DNA from: an uncultured Bacilli bacterium | GTDB taxonomy: Bacteria; Bacillota_I; Bacilli_A; RF39; UBA660 | Assembly: GCA_910577075.1 (NCBI GenBank) | Contig: CAJTKV010000013.1 | Location: forward strand, 13,671-29,143 | Direction: 5' to 3' | DNA length: 15,473 bases | In this document: one piece after another, positions 1-6,491 of the stretch | How positions within the stretch are numbered: the first letter of the stretch is position 1 | Layout of the letters: the number at the start of each line of letters is the position of its first letter | Notes under the pieces: generated by a model | Told to the model about the DNA's origin: nothing | What the model saw: the letters and a program-made list of their open reading frames with translations, nothing else | Databases searched by the model: none | Translations under genes and position numbers: made by a program

Positions 1-311
1 AAGGTATGCAAATATGTGCTAGGATTTTGTATATCAAACGATGTTTCCCTCATAAAGTCCCTAATAAATTCCAAAGGTATTAATCTAACCATATTAGTTT
101 TGAAAACAACTTCACTTTTATTAGGAAGAGGCAATATAACTAAAAAATAAATTGTTATCATATAGAGAATAAAGGAATAAATTATTAACACTCTAAAGGG
201 ATTTATCGAACCATATTTATGATAATTATGTAGGATAAAAGGAATAGTAAAAATTACAGAAATTATGGGAAACACTATTATTGCAGTTCTTATGGAAATT
301 ATATAATTCAT
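1..311 (-). CDS. VanZ family protein, N-terminal part (runs off the left edge)
   Basis: The minus strand is open from an ATG at 311 to the window edge (103 codons), with stop codons just upstream in frame. The translation begins MNYIISIRTAIIVFPIISVI, giving a first membrane segment at about 8-22. A second follows at about 40-60 and ends in VILPLPNKSEV. Then come RLIPLEFIRDF and NPSTYLHT. The 'LPLP' exit from the helix followed by 'L(I/V)P(F/L)xF..D' and 'NPSTY' is the usual N-terminal pattern of VanZ-like membrane proteins, some of which raise glycopeptide tolerance; the function here is inferred. It follows the BceAB-type genes on the same strand, which fits a cell-envelope defence cluster. 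There is no Shine-Dalgarno sequence in front of the ATG; TATAAA at 318-323 lies only 6 nt upstream, so the mRNA could be leaderless. Confidence 0.7.
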   Translation of the reverse strand, partial: MNYIISIRTAIIVFPIISVIFTIPFILHNYHKYGSINPFRVLIIYSFILYMITIYFLVILPLPNKSEVVFKTNMVRLIPLEFIRDFMRETSFDIQNPSTYLHT

Positions 312-317
312 GACAAT

Positions 318-345
318 TTTATACGTTTATCATTAGTATTGCAAA
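318..345 (-). promoter_or_regulatory. Possible promoter of the VanZ-like gene
   Basis: On the minus strand there is TTTGCA (340-345), a 16-nt spacer, then TATAAA (318-323). The ATG begins 6 nt after the -10 element, the distance normally found between a -10 element and the transcription start. The motifs are seen; use as a promoter is inferred and the AT-rich background makes chance matches common. Confidence 0.35.
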
Positions 346-349
346 GGAA

Positions 350-399
350 GAAAAAATTGATTGCCATAAATCATAAATATTATTCCAATTTTTGGCAAT
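350..399 (-). terminator. Weak possible terminator after the BceB-like gene
   Basis: Minus-strand arms ATTGCCA (399-393) and TGGCAAT (366-360) are perfectly complementary over 7 bp but enclose a 26-nt loop. They are followed by CAATTTTTTC. The long loop makes this a weak candidate, and transcription may continue into the VanZ-like gene. Confidence 0.3.
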
Positions 400-406
400 A
401 AACACT

Positions 407-2485
407 TCAATTTTTCTCCTTTATAATATTCTTACTGCAATAATAGGTAATTAGGAAATATCCCCCATAGATAATTACTATAAAGATACTAGTCATAATA
501 ATAGAAGGTAATAATTCATCTGTACCAAAGACTTCTAATATTTTTACGGCAAATCTTATTCCAAATATTGAGTGGATAATTGCTAGCAATAAAGGCAACA
601 TAAAGAATATTCCAATTTGTCTAAATAGAGCTTTTTTAATTAGCTTTTCATCTGTTCCAATTTTTCTAAGCATCCTAAATCTTTCCTTATTATCACTGCT
701 TTCTGATAATTCTTTCAATCCTAGTATTGCTGCACTACTTATTAAAAATATTACACCTAAATAAAGTCCAATAAATGTTACCATTACAGTTAAACTATTT
801 GTCGATTCTTTTATCGAAAGTTTCGTTGTTGCATCGGGAAGTAAATATTGATTTTTTAGTGAATTCTTAGTAATCTCATTAAGATTCTCCTCGATATTTT
901 GAATTTCTTTTTTATCAGTAGTATTGTAATTTCCCATCAACATATCACTATAAAGATAATTTTCATCTACTACTTTATCTGGAACGACAATAACTCCTGA
1001 GTTAATACTTTGACTAGACATTTCAATAAAACCATCCTGACATTCATCATATTTAGGCTTTAATGTATAGCCAAATAAATTTATTACTTCTTTATTTTTT
1101 AAGGCAATATTTCTCATATTAACCATTGATTGAAAATCTGCTAAGATTATAAATTCATCATCATTTAAAGAGTAAGTATCTATTCCATAAAGATTGGCAA
1201 TTTTATTATAATCACTTATCTTTATTATATCTTCCATTGTATCATATCTTAAAAATGGAAATTGTGTTCTAATACTTTCTAACTTTGAACCTAATGTATG
1301 ATTAAGAGTTAAATCTGGCGTACGATAAATATTAATTTGAATGTAATCACTCAAGTTCTTAGTTATATCATAATTAAAAACCTTCAATTTTTCTATTACA
1401 TCAATATGCGAATTTTTTATTTGCTTATCATTATATCCTAAAGACAAATTTCTATCATACCAAAAATCCTCATCCATATTGCGTTTATTTGTAAGTTGTA
1501 TATCAACAGGTGCAAATTTCTTAATTCCTTCATTCATCGAATTTTTCATTGTAAGGCAAGATGACAATAGACAAATAGTTATAAATAACATTAAACAAAT
1601 AATGGTTGTAGAAAAAACAGTTGTATTAATTTTGCTTGAAAATTGTCTTAAAGTAAAACTATTCAATCCTTTATAATAAAAGTTCTTCATTGAACTTACA
1701 ATTCTTAAAACAAGACCAGACAAAGACCAGAAAATAAAGAATGTACCTACACTACCCATTGCAATCGGAACTAAAATATCTTTTACATCACTCATATCTC
1801 CAAATCCCGCTGTTACCATATAATAAGCATAGCCCAAAACAACCACAGATATAATAAACACAATAATACAAATAAATGGATTTTTAATTTTTAATGTTTC
1901 ACTTTTTTTATTTCCATGTAATAAATCTATGAGTTTGCATTTACTTACACTTATCGTATTAAATATCATTACAAATAGATACATAACACTAAAATAAAGA
2001 ATTGTTTTTATACAAGCAGAACATGAGAAAACAAATGTATACTTCGTTAAATTTGCTTCAAACATATTGACTACTATGATACTCATCAATTGTGATAAAA
2101 GTGTCCCAAGCCCAAGTCCTACTGCAAGGGATAGAATGCCTATTATTAATGTTTCAAAGAATAAAACAAAAGATATTTTTCTCTTACTCATACCAAGTGT
2201 CAAATAAATTCCAAATTCTTTATTTCTTCTTTTTATTAAAAATCTTGAAGCATATATGATTAGGAAGCCTAGTATAAATGATACAAATACACTAACGGCA
2301 CTCATCATTGTCATCATGAGTTTAATGAGTTCTCTCGTAGATGAAGATACTTCCATCATTGCTGTTTGTGTATCTAAGGCATTAAATACATAAAATATTG
2401 ATATACCAAGAATCAAAGTAAAAAAATAGATGGCATAATCTTTTATACTTTTCTTGATATTTTTTAGCGATAGTTTAAAGAGCAT
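407..2485 (-). CDS. bceB: BceB-like ABC transporter permease (peptide antibiotic resistance)
   Basis: This is the membrane permease of a BceAB-type transporter, a family that frees lipid-II-cycle intermediates from peptides such as bacitracin and signals drug flux to its partner kinase. The open frame reaches a GTG at 2500. I place the start at the ATG at 2485 (692 aa, MLFKLSLKNIKKS), because GGTGGAG lies 9 nt upstream and family members begin this way. It has the expected ten-helix layout: one helix near the N-terminus, an FtsX-type region with EFGIYLTLGMSKRK near residue 95, then a large extracytoplasmic domain from about 315 to 565 between two membrane blocks. That large domain separates BceB from ordinary FtsX permeases. 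The 5' end overlaps the ATPase gene by 11 bp, implying translational coupling. Which peptide it responds to cannot be read from the sequence. Confidence 0.9.
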   Translation of the reverse strand: MLFKLSLKNIKKSIKDYAIYFFTLILGISIFYVFNALDTQTAMMEVSSSTRELIKLMMTMMSAVSVFVSFILGFLIIYASRFLIKRRNKEFGIYLTLGMSKRKISFVLFFETLIIGILSLAVGLGLGTLLSQLMSIIVVNMFEANLTKYTFVFSCSACIKTILYFSVMYLFVMIFNTISVSKCKLIDLLHGNKKSETLKIKNPFICIIVFIISVVVLGYAYYMVTAGFGDMSDVKDILVPIAMGSVGTFFIFWSLSGLVLRIVSSMKNFYYKGLNSFTLRQFSSKINTTVFSTTIICLMLFITICLLSSCLTMKNSMNEGIKKFAPVDIQLTNKRNMDEDFWYDRNLSLGYNDKQIKNSHIDVIEKLKVFNYDITKNLSDYIQINIYRTPDLTLNHTLGSKLESIRTQFPFLRYDTMEDIIKISDYNKIANLYGIDTYSLNDDEFIILADFQSMVNMRNIALKNKEVINLFGYTLKPKYDECQDGFIEMSSQSINSGVIVVPDKVVDENYLYSDMLMGNYNTTDKKEIQNIEENLNEITKNSLKNQYLLPDATTKLSIKESTNSLTVMVTFIGLYLGVIFLISSAAILGLKELSESSDNKERFRMLRKIGTDEKLIKKALFRQIGIFFMLPLLLAIIHSIFGIRFAVKILEVFGTDELLPSIIMTSIFIVIIYGGYFLITYYCSKNIIKEKN

Positions 2486-3239
2486 CACGATTATCTCCAC
2501 CTAACAGTGTTACAACATCAATGATTTTGTCAAAAAATTCTTTTCTCGTATCACTACCGCGATGAATTTCTTTAAAAATCTTACCATCCTTGATAAATAT
2601 AACACGCCTAGAATAAGAAGCTGTAAAGGCATCATGCGTTACCATTAAAATAGTAGCTCCCAGTTCATCTAGATAATTGAATTTTTCCAGTAGCATTTTG
2701 GCTGACTTAGAATCGAGAGCTCCCGTAGGCTCATCGGCAAGTACTAACTTTGGATTAGTAACAATTGCTCTAGCACTCGCTACTCTTTGTTTTTGTCCTC
2801 CACTCATTTGATATGGGTATTTTGCGAGCACCGATTTAATATCAAGCTCATCGGCAACTTTCATAATTCGTTCGTCAATATTCTTTGCACTCACATTTTG
2901 AATCGACAATGCAAGGGCAATATTTTCATAAGCCGTTAAGGTATCTAATAAATTAAAGTCTTGAAAAATAAATCCTAGCTCCTCTCTTCTAAATTTATTT
3001 AATTCATTCCCCTTTAGCTTCGTAATATCTTTTCCAGCCACATAAATATGTCCACTTGTTACACGATCTATTGTTGATATAACATTTAACAGCGTCGTTT
3101 TTCCACTTCCACTTGAACCCATGATAGCTACAAATTCCCCTTTTTCGACGGTTAGTGATAAATTATCAATCGCTTTCGTAAGAGATGAACGACTACCATA
3201 ATATTTTTCGATATTCTCTACTTTTAAAATATTTTCCAT
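2475..3239 (-). CDS. bceA: BceA-like ABC transporter ATP-binding protein
   Basis: A 254-aa nucleotide-binding subunit of the MacB/BceA type, partner of the downstream permease. Walker A is GSSGSGKTT at 41-49, the Q-loop glutamine is in FIFQDFNLLD near 93, the signature is SGGQ at 146-149, and Walker B plus D-loop are LVLADEPTGALD near 165-176. The switch histidine is in MVTHD near 200. All catalytic residues are present, so it should be active. The ATG at 3239 is supported by GAAAGGAGA at 3249-3256. The gene is separated from the kinase gene by 90 bp that hold their own promoter and a palindrome matching the one in front of the regulator gene. It is therefore likely to be induced separately from the two-component genes. 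Confidence 0.93.
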   Translation of the reverse strand: MENILKVENIEKYYGSRSSLTKAIDNLSLTVEKGEFVAIMGSSGSGKTTLLNVISTIDRVTSGHIYVAGKDITKLKGNELNKFRREELGFIFQDFNLLDTLTAYENIALALSIQNVSAKNIDERIMKVADELDIKSVLAKYPYQMSGGQKQRVASARAIVTNPKLVLADEPTGALDSKSAKMLLEKFNYLDELGATILMVTHDAFTASYSRRVIFIKDGKIFKEIHRGSDTRKEFFDKIIDVVTLLGGDNRDAL

Positions 3240-3263
3240 AAAATTTTTCTCCTTTCAAATACC

Positions 3264-3293
3264 ATAATAAATCTAAAATACTTTTTTTGTCGC
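3264..3293 (-). promoter_or_regulatory. Candidate promoter of the BceAB-like operon
   Basis: Minus strand: GCGACA (3288-3293), 18-nt spacer, TATTAT (3264-3269). The -35 matches consensus at only four positions, as expected for an activator-dependent promoter. The palindrome at 3314-3327 sits 20 nt upstream of the -35. Confidence 0.45.
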
Positions 3294-3313
3294 ATCTTTA
3301 ATATTACTGAACA

Positions 3314-3327
3314 TTACAATTTCGTAA
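3314..3327. promoter_or_regulatory. Candidate BceR-type regulator box upstream of the transporter genes
   Basis: TTACAATTTCGTAA is an inverted repeat (TTACA-N4-CGTAA, one mismatch from perfect). It matches the perfect palindrome at 5062-5075 at 12 of 14 positions. It starts 3 bp after the kinase stop codon and lies about 60 bp upstream of the predicted transcription start of the ATPase gene. OmpR-family regulators of Bce modules bind inverted repeats upstream of their transporter genes; the assignment here is inferred from position and from the second copy. Confidence 0.55.
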
Positions 3328-3329
3328 GA

Positions 3330-4349
3330 TTACTTTGCTATCTCATAAAAATCATTTTTTGCAAATGTTATATAAACTCTTGTATATTTATGTAAAGCCG
3401 ATTCAAGAGTTATTTTATGTCCTAACTTTTCACACATATTTTTGGCTATATATAATCCCATGCCCGTAGATTTACTTCTAATTCTCCCATTTTCTCCTGT
3501 AAAAGATTTATCAAAAACTTGCTTTATATCAGAATCTTTAATGCCAATACCATTATCTTCTATCATAAGCACTACTTTCTTTTTATCATCTTTGGTCGAT
3601 ATTTTTATATAGGAATTTTTTATATTTCTTTTATATTTAATCGCATTGTTTATAATTTGACCTAATATAAATTCTAACCATTTAGCATCACTATAAACTA
3701 AAGCATCTGTTTTATCAACAATAAATTCAATATTATTTTCCAGTAAGTCATCCATATTTTTTATGCCTATATTTTTTATAATATTTCCTAAATCAACTTT
3801 CTTTATCAAATAGTCTTTTTCTGCATTTTCGCTTCTAACATAATATAAGACTTGATCGACATAATCTTCTAATCTCTTTATTTGTGATTTTATTTTAGGA
3901 TTAATTTCATTTTGATGATTATTAATAGTTAAAGTGAGAGTTGCGAGAGGTATCTTTACTTCATGTATCCACATTTCTACATATTCTTTAAAATTCTTTC
4001 TACTGTTATCTATTTTATTTACATTTTCTAAGTAGGACTTATTAATTTCATAAAGAGCTTGATATAAAAGCTTTCCTTCACAAAATTCAGGACAATCTAA
4101 AGTCTCTAAAACTAAATAAGATTTATCTAACTCTAGGATATTTGTTAAGAATTCATTATAAAAGTTTCTTTTTCTAAAATAATCTATTAGCATAATAATT
4201 ACATTACATATTAAAAAAATAATTATGCCTGAAATAATTATACTTGTTTTTATTCTGTATGCTCTAAATATTAAATAAATAACACCAACAGTTAAAAGCG
4301 TTAGAATAATAGCATACACCTTATCTTTTAAATATTCTTTAAATTTCAT
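3330..4349 (-). CDS. bceS: Intramembrane-sensing histidine kinase (BceS-like)
   Basis: A 339-aa sensor kinase. Two N-terminal membrane helices (about 12-29 and 36-57) are separated by only a few residues. There is thus no real extracellular sensor domain, which is the mark of kinases that read the activity of a BceAB partner transporter. The phospho-acceptor is H129 in EMWIHEVKIPLATL. The N-box is FILGQIINNAIKY near 228, the G1 box EDNGIGI near 267, and the G2 box STGMGLYIAKN near 295. The start ATG at 4349 overlaps the regulator stop codon (ATGA), so the two genes are translationally coupled. The ATP-binding and acceptor motifs are intact. Confidence 0.92.
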   Translation of the reverse strand: MKFKEYLKDKVYAIILTLLTVGVIYLIFRAYRIKTSIIISGIIIFLICNVIIMLIDYFRKRNFYNEFLTNILELDKSYLVLETLDCPEFCEGKLLYQALYEINKSYLENVNKIDNSRKNFKEYVEMWIHEVKIPLATLTLTINNHQNEINPKIKSQIKRLEDYVDQVLYYVRSENAEKDYLIKKVDLGNIIKNIGIKNMDDLLENNIEFIVDKTDALVYSDAKWLEFILGQIINNAIKYKRNIKNSYIKISTKDDKKKVVLMIEDNGIGIKDSDIKQVFDKSFTGENGRIRSKSTGMGLYIAKNMCEKLGHKITLESALHKYTRVYITFAKNDFYEIAK

Positions 4350-5008
4350 GATAAAATATACCCCATTCCCTTGCGTGTATCTATGGCATTTTCATAGCCA
4401 ATCTCTTTTAGTTTCGCCCTTAATCTACTAATATTTACTGTTAAAGCATTGTCATTGATAAATTCTTCATTATTCCATAATGCCGTCATCAATTCATCAC
4501 GAGTAACAATCTTATTTTGATGATTTACCAAGTAATTAAATATAATCATTTCGTTTTTAGTTAAAATAATTTCTACACTATCTTTTTTAATAATTCCCTT
4601 CGAAATATTTATAGTTAAATCTTTAAAAGCAAGAATATCAGTTCCACTATTTAATCTTTTTAAAACAGCTCCTATCCTAAGTAATAAAATATTGGGGTTA
4701 TATGGTTTCGTTATATAATCATCTGCTCCATAAGTAATAGATAAGGCTTCATCTATATCAGAATTTCTACTTGTTACCATAATTACTGGCATATTAGATA
4801 TCTCTCGTAAATTTCTTAATAATACCTCTCCATTCATATATGGAATATTTATATCTAACAAAATTAAATCGGGTTTTATATCTTTTATCTCATTTAAAGG
4901 ATTTTTAAAGTCCTTCAAAATTATTCCGTCATAGTTATTATTATCCAATAAATTTTTAAGTTCATAAGAAATTAACTCATCATCTTCAATAATAAGAATC
5001 TTTTGCAT
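4346..5008 (-). CDS. bceR: OmpR-family response regulator (BceR-like)
   Basis: A two-domain response regulator. Counting from the ATG at 5008 (220 aa, MQKILIIEDDELIS), the acidic pocket is E8-D9-D10. The phospho-acceptor is D52 in LILLDINIPYMNG, and the conserved lysine is K101 in DDYITKPY. The C-terminal winged helix contains LTKNEMIIFNYLVNH and ends with DTRKGMGYIL. The frame opens with an ATG at 5032, but that codon lies one base after a TATAAT box and has no ribosome binding site. The ATG at 5008 has GGTGA upstream, so I prefer it. It is expected to be phosphorylated by the adjoining kinase and to activate the transporter genes through the palindrome at 3314-3327. Confidence 0.92.
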   Translation of the reverse strand: MQKILIIEDDELISYELKNLLDNNNYDGIILKDFKNPLNEIKDIKPDLILLDINIPYMNGEVLLRNLREISNMPVIMVTSRNSDIDEALSITYGADDYITKPYNPNILLLRIGAVLKRLNSGTDILAFKDLTINISKGIIKKDSVEIILTKNEMIIFNYLVNHQNKIVTRDELMTALWNNEEFINDNALTVNISRLRAKLKEIGYENAIDTRKGMGYILS

Positions 5009-5033
5009 AAAATCACCACGTTTCTTCACCATT

Positions 5034-5063
5034 ATTATACCACGAATATAATTACCTATTATT
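5034..5063 (-). promoter_or_regulatory. Promoter of the two-component genes
   Basis: A perfect TATAAT lies at 5034-5039 on the minus strand. No good -35 exists at 17-18 nt (ATAATA or AATAAT). The perfect palindrome at 5062-5075 touches the -35 position, which suggests direct control by a bound regulator. Confidence 0.6.
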
Positions 5064-5075
5064 ACAGTTTTGTAA
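5062..5075. promoter_or_regulatory. Perfect palindrome, candidate autoregulatory box of the response regulator
   Basis: TTACA-GTTT-TGTAA is a perfect 5-4-5 inverted repeat placed at the -35 region of the regulator promoter. A close relative lies in front of the transporter genes at 3314-3327. Binding at this position could repress or activate its own promoter. Confidence 0.55.
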
Positions 5076-5080
5076 CATTT

Positions 5081-5121
5081 AAAAAGACTAAGATATAGGA
5101 CGTTTAGTCATCTTAGTCTTT
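5081..5121 (-). terminator. Intrinsic terminator, left copy
   Basis: Arms AAAGACTAAGAT (5083-5094) and ATCTTAGTCTTT (5110-5121) are perfectly complementary over 12 bp. On the minus strand the stem is followed by a T run. This copy now shields the two-component promoter from read-through coming from the AbiF side. Confidence 0.8.
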
Positions 5122-5206
5122 AATATTTCATATAATTTATTTCTTTGCTATATTTTATTATTCTCAATTATTTATTCTTTTTTCTTTGATAACAGTTTGA
5201 ACTACA
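5081..5206. repeat. Left direct repeat: copy of the ppdK terminator and 3' end
   Basis: This stretch repeats 6451-6577 in the same orientation, 1,370 bp away. Positions 5081-5177 match 6451-6547 with five mismatches, all in the terminator loop and its edge. Positions 5106-5177 are identical over 72 bp. After a 1-bp deletion (the g at 6548 is missing here) the match continues into the ppdK coding end but decays. The pair brackets the AbiF cassette and could act as substrates for loss of the cassette by recombination. Confidence 0.85.
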
Positions 5207-5247
5207 ATCCCATTAGGGATGAATAAGAAATTGGGGCTATAAATAAT
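5164..5247 (-). pseudogene. Decayed remnant of the ppdK C-terminal coding end
   Basis: Minus-strand translation ends ..FIPNGIVVQTVIKEKRINN*, which parallels the real ppdK end ..FRVPIARLAAAQAAIKEKTNK*. The Q and the IKEK are conserved, several Ala codons (GCT) have become Val (GTT, GTA) or Thr (ACT), and a 1-bp deletion alters the last residues. No start codon or ribosome binding site is attached. I read it as a displaced, unselected ppdK end; the exact right limit of similarity is uncertain. Confidence 0.6.
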
Positions 5248-5296
5248 TTAAGCAACTTTTATTAATTGCATAATAATCGTATCATTTTAATTAACA
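5248..5296. other. Unassigned spacer between ppdK remnant and ncRNA terminator
   Basis: AT-rich and without an open frame, RNA structure or match to other parts of the window that I can see. With the annotated elements on both sides it makes up the non-coding stretch 5076-5396. Confidence 0.5.
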
Positions 5297-5326
5297 AAAT
5301 AAAGCCTAGTTATTTAAAAACTAGGC
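5297..5326 (-). terminator. Intrinsic terminator of the downstream ncRNA / AbiF unit
   Basis: Minus strand: GCCTAGTT (5326-5319), 7-nt loop, AACTAGGC (5311-5304), then TTTATTTT. The 8-bp stem is perfect. No T tract follows on the plus strand, so it is oriented for the AbiF/ncRNA strand. Confidence 0.85.
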
Positions 5327-5368
5327 ATTGAATGACTTAGAGCTTCTAAAGTTTTCTAAGCACCACTC
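5304..5368 (-). ncRNA. Small structured RNA, downstream copy (candidate AbiF RNA antitoxin)
   Basis: From a predicted start at 5368 (GAG, 6 nt after TATAAT) the RNA contains a hairpin. Outer arms are CTTAGA (5360-5355) and TCTAAG (5341-5336), around AAACTTTAGAAGC. It ends at the terminator at 5297-5326, giving an RNA of about 65-72 nt. The first 38 nt match the copy upstream of the AbiF gene with six differences. Four of these are two compensatory base-pair changes in the stem, one is in the loop and one is at the 5' end. Outside the main stem, GGTG can pair with CATT (two G-U pairs) with one bulged U. The function as an antitoxin is inferred from the published link between AbiF proteins and a conserved ncRNA. 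Confidence 0.7.
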
Positions 5369-5374
5369 ACTAAT

Positions 5375-5404
5375 ATTATACTATAAAAACTTAGATTTAT
5401 TCAT
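5375..5404 (-). promoter_or_regulatory. Promoter of the downstream ncRNA
   Basis: Minus strand: perfect TATAAT (5375-5380), preceded at 18 nt by ATGAAT (5399-5404), a poor -35 overlapping the last codons of the AbiF gene. The 18-nt spacer and the 6-nt distance to GAG equal those of the upstream copy, so the promoter appears to have been duplicated with the RNA. Confidence 0.6.
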
Positions 5405-6266
5405 TTGGATAACCCATTATTCTTAAAATATCGCGAATATCTATAGAGTTCAGTTTACTATCCAATTTTTTAACTTCTTTCTCTATTGCTTTTACTAAAC
5501 TATTATATTGTCTTTTATCCAAAATAATTTGTAGAGATTTAACCATCATATATAAATTAGTAAGATTATCTTTAATTATATAATTAGGATCAATTTCTTT
5601 AAATTTTAATGTATATTTATCCCTATAGCAAAATAGACGATCGTTATGTGCACAAATATTCCTAACATTAGCAAGACACCTTAATATTTGTTTTAACAGT
5701 ACATCTGATATTTTAAATTTTTTTGCTATTACTTGCCTATCACTCTGTTTTAACAAACCATAATAACTACTAATAATTCCGAATGTTAATATTTTAATTA
5801 AAACAAAAGGAGGAATAAATCCATAGCAATCCTTATAATGCGTAATAGCATGATGAATACCATAATTATGAGAAATTTCTTTATTTATCTTATCAATTAA
5901 CTTATTTTTTACTTCTGTTTTTACTTTATCATCTAAATTATTTAAACATAAATATTTATCTATACCATAAATTTTAGAAATGTGATTGGACATTAATGAT
6001 TTTATTAAAGTTTCTACTTCTAAAGTGTATTTTAACATTATTAATTTCAGTTTTTTATCAAATTCATATAAAGCATATATTTCTTCAAAAGAAACATTTG
6101 GAAGATAATTATTATTAGAATCTTTAAAATTATATTTATAACTATTAATTATAGAGTAGTAAGTATATTTTTCTAGTTTTTTCAAAGTTGATTTTCTATT
6201 TTCAACAATTACATTCTTAGATTCCAGATATTCTAATAATTCTTCATTTGTTTTATATTGCTTCAT
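5397..6266 (-). CDS. abiF: AbiF/AbiD-like abortive infection protein (Abi_2 family, HEPN RNase)
   Basis: A 289-aa protein with the features of Abi_2/AbiF proteins. These are an N-terminal basic region with LEKYTYYSIINSYKYNF (near 31-47), FDKKLKLIMLKYTLEVETLI (69-88), PPFVLIKILTFGIISSYYGLL (152-172), and the C-terminal HEPN motif VRNICAHNDRL, in which R202 and H207 form the R-x4-H pair. HEPN proteins with this motif are commonly metal-independent RNases, and AbiF has been reported as a toxin restrained by an RNA antitoxin and related to Cas13 ancestors. Family membership and the motif are visible; toxicity is inferred. The ATG at 6266 has AGGAGG at 6271-6276. A hairpin RNA sits directly upstream and a second copy directly downstream. 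The cassette is Lys/Asn/Ile-rich and lies between repeats of the ppdK 3' end, both suggesting acquisition. Confidence 0.88.
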   Translation of the reverse strand: MKQYKTNEELLEYLESKNVIVENRKSTLKKLEKYTYYSIINSYKYNFKDSNNNYLPNVSFEEIYALYEFDKKLKLIMLKYTLEVETLIKSLMSNHISKIYGIDKYLCLNNLDDKVKTEVKNKLIDKINKEISHNYGIHHAITHYKDCYGFIPPFVLIKILTFGIISSYYGLLKQSDRQVIAKKFKISDVLLKQILRCLANVRNICAHNDRLFCYRDKYTLKFKEIDPNYIIKDNLTNLYMMVKSLQIILDKRQYNSLVKAIEKEVKKLDSKLNSIDIRDILRIMGYPNE

Positions 6267-6284
6267 ACAACCTCCTGAAATAAA

Positions 6285-6322
6285 AATGACCTAGGGCTTC
6301 AAAAGTTTCCTAGGCACTACTC
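6285..6322 (-). ncRNA. Small structured RNA, upstream copy, in the leader of the AbiF gene
   Basis: From a predicted start at 6322 the RNA has outer arms CCTAGG (6314-6309) and CCTAGG (6295-6290). The interior AAACTTTTGAAGC can form CTT/AAG with a three-base loop. AGTG before the stem can pair with CATT after it, with one bulged U, making a helix of about ten pairs. CATTTTTATTTC follows, so the element looks like a weak intrinsic terminator placed between the RNA and the toxin's ribosome binding site. This resembles the layout of type III toxin-antitoxin loci. Read-through would give a 56-nt leader for the AbiF mRNA. Confidence 0.7.
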
Positions 6323-6328
6323 GATATA

Positions 6329-6358
6329 CTTATATCATATAGTTGCTATATATGTCAA
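6329..6358 (-). promoter_or_regulatory. Promoter of the upstream ncRNA and AbiF gene
   Basis: Minus strand: perfect TTGACA (6353-6358), 18-nt spacer, TGA-TATAAG with the -10 at 6329-6334. This is the best -35 in the window and predicts strong constitutive transcription starting near 6322, exactly at the first conserved base of the ncRNA. Confidence 0.8.
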
Positions 6359-6445
6359 GCATTTTCGTTATTTTTTCAACAATTCCTTTATAAGTTTTAT
6401 TGCCATAAATTGTGTCTATTAACATTTCGCATATAATTAATTTTT

Positions 6446-6491
6446 CACACAAAAAGACTAAGATATAAAACTACTAGTCATCTTAGTCTTT
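6446..6491 (-). terminator. Intrinsic terminator of ppdK
   Basis: Perfect 12-bp arms AAAGACTAAGAT (6453-6464) and ATCTTAGTCTTT (6480-6491) with a 15-nt loop. The minus strand continues in TTTTTGTG. It lies about 47 bp after the ppdK stop codon. Confidence 0.88.

Noticed and set aside
5331..6322. CRISPR array or Cas13-type locus, given two repeats beside a HEPN protein
   Set aside because: There are only two repeat copies separated by the gene itself, no spacers of regular length, no leader-array arrangement and only one HEPN motif in a 289-aa protein. AbiF with an RNA partner explains it better.
360..6410. 12-base match attgccataaat at 360-371 and 6399-6410
   Set aside because: It is AT-rich, short, without extension or shared context, and expected by chance at this base composition.
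6330..6425. 31-codon minus-strand ORF (MLIDTIYGNKTYKGIVEKIT..) upstream of the AbiF gene
   Set aside because: It has no ribosome binding site, overlaps the strong TTGACA promoter and -10 element, and nothing else supports translation. It could be a remnant of a displaced gene end, but I cannot show it.
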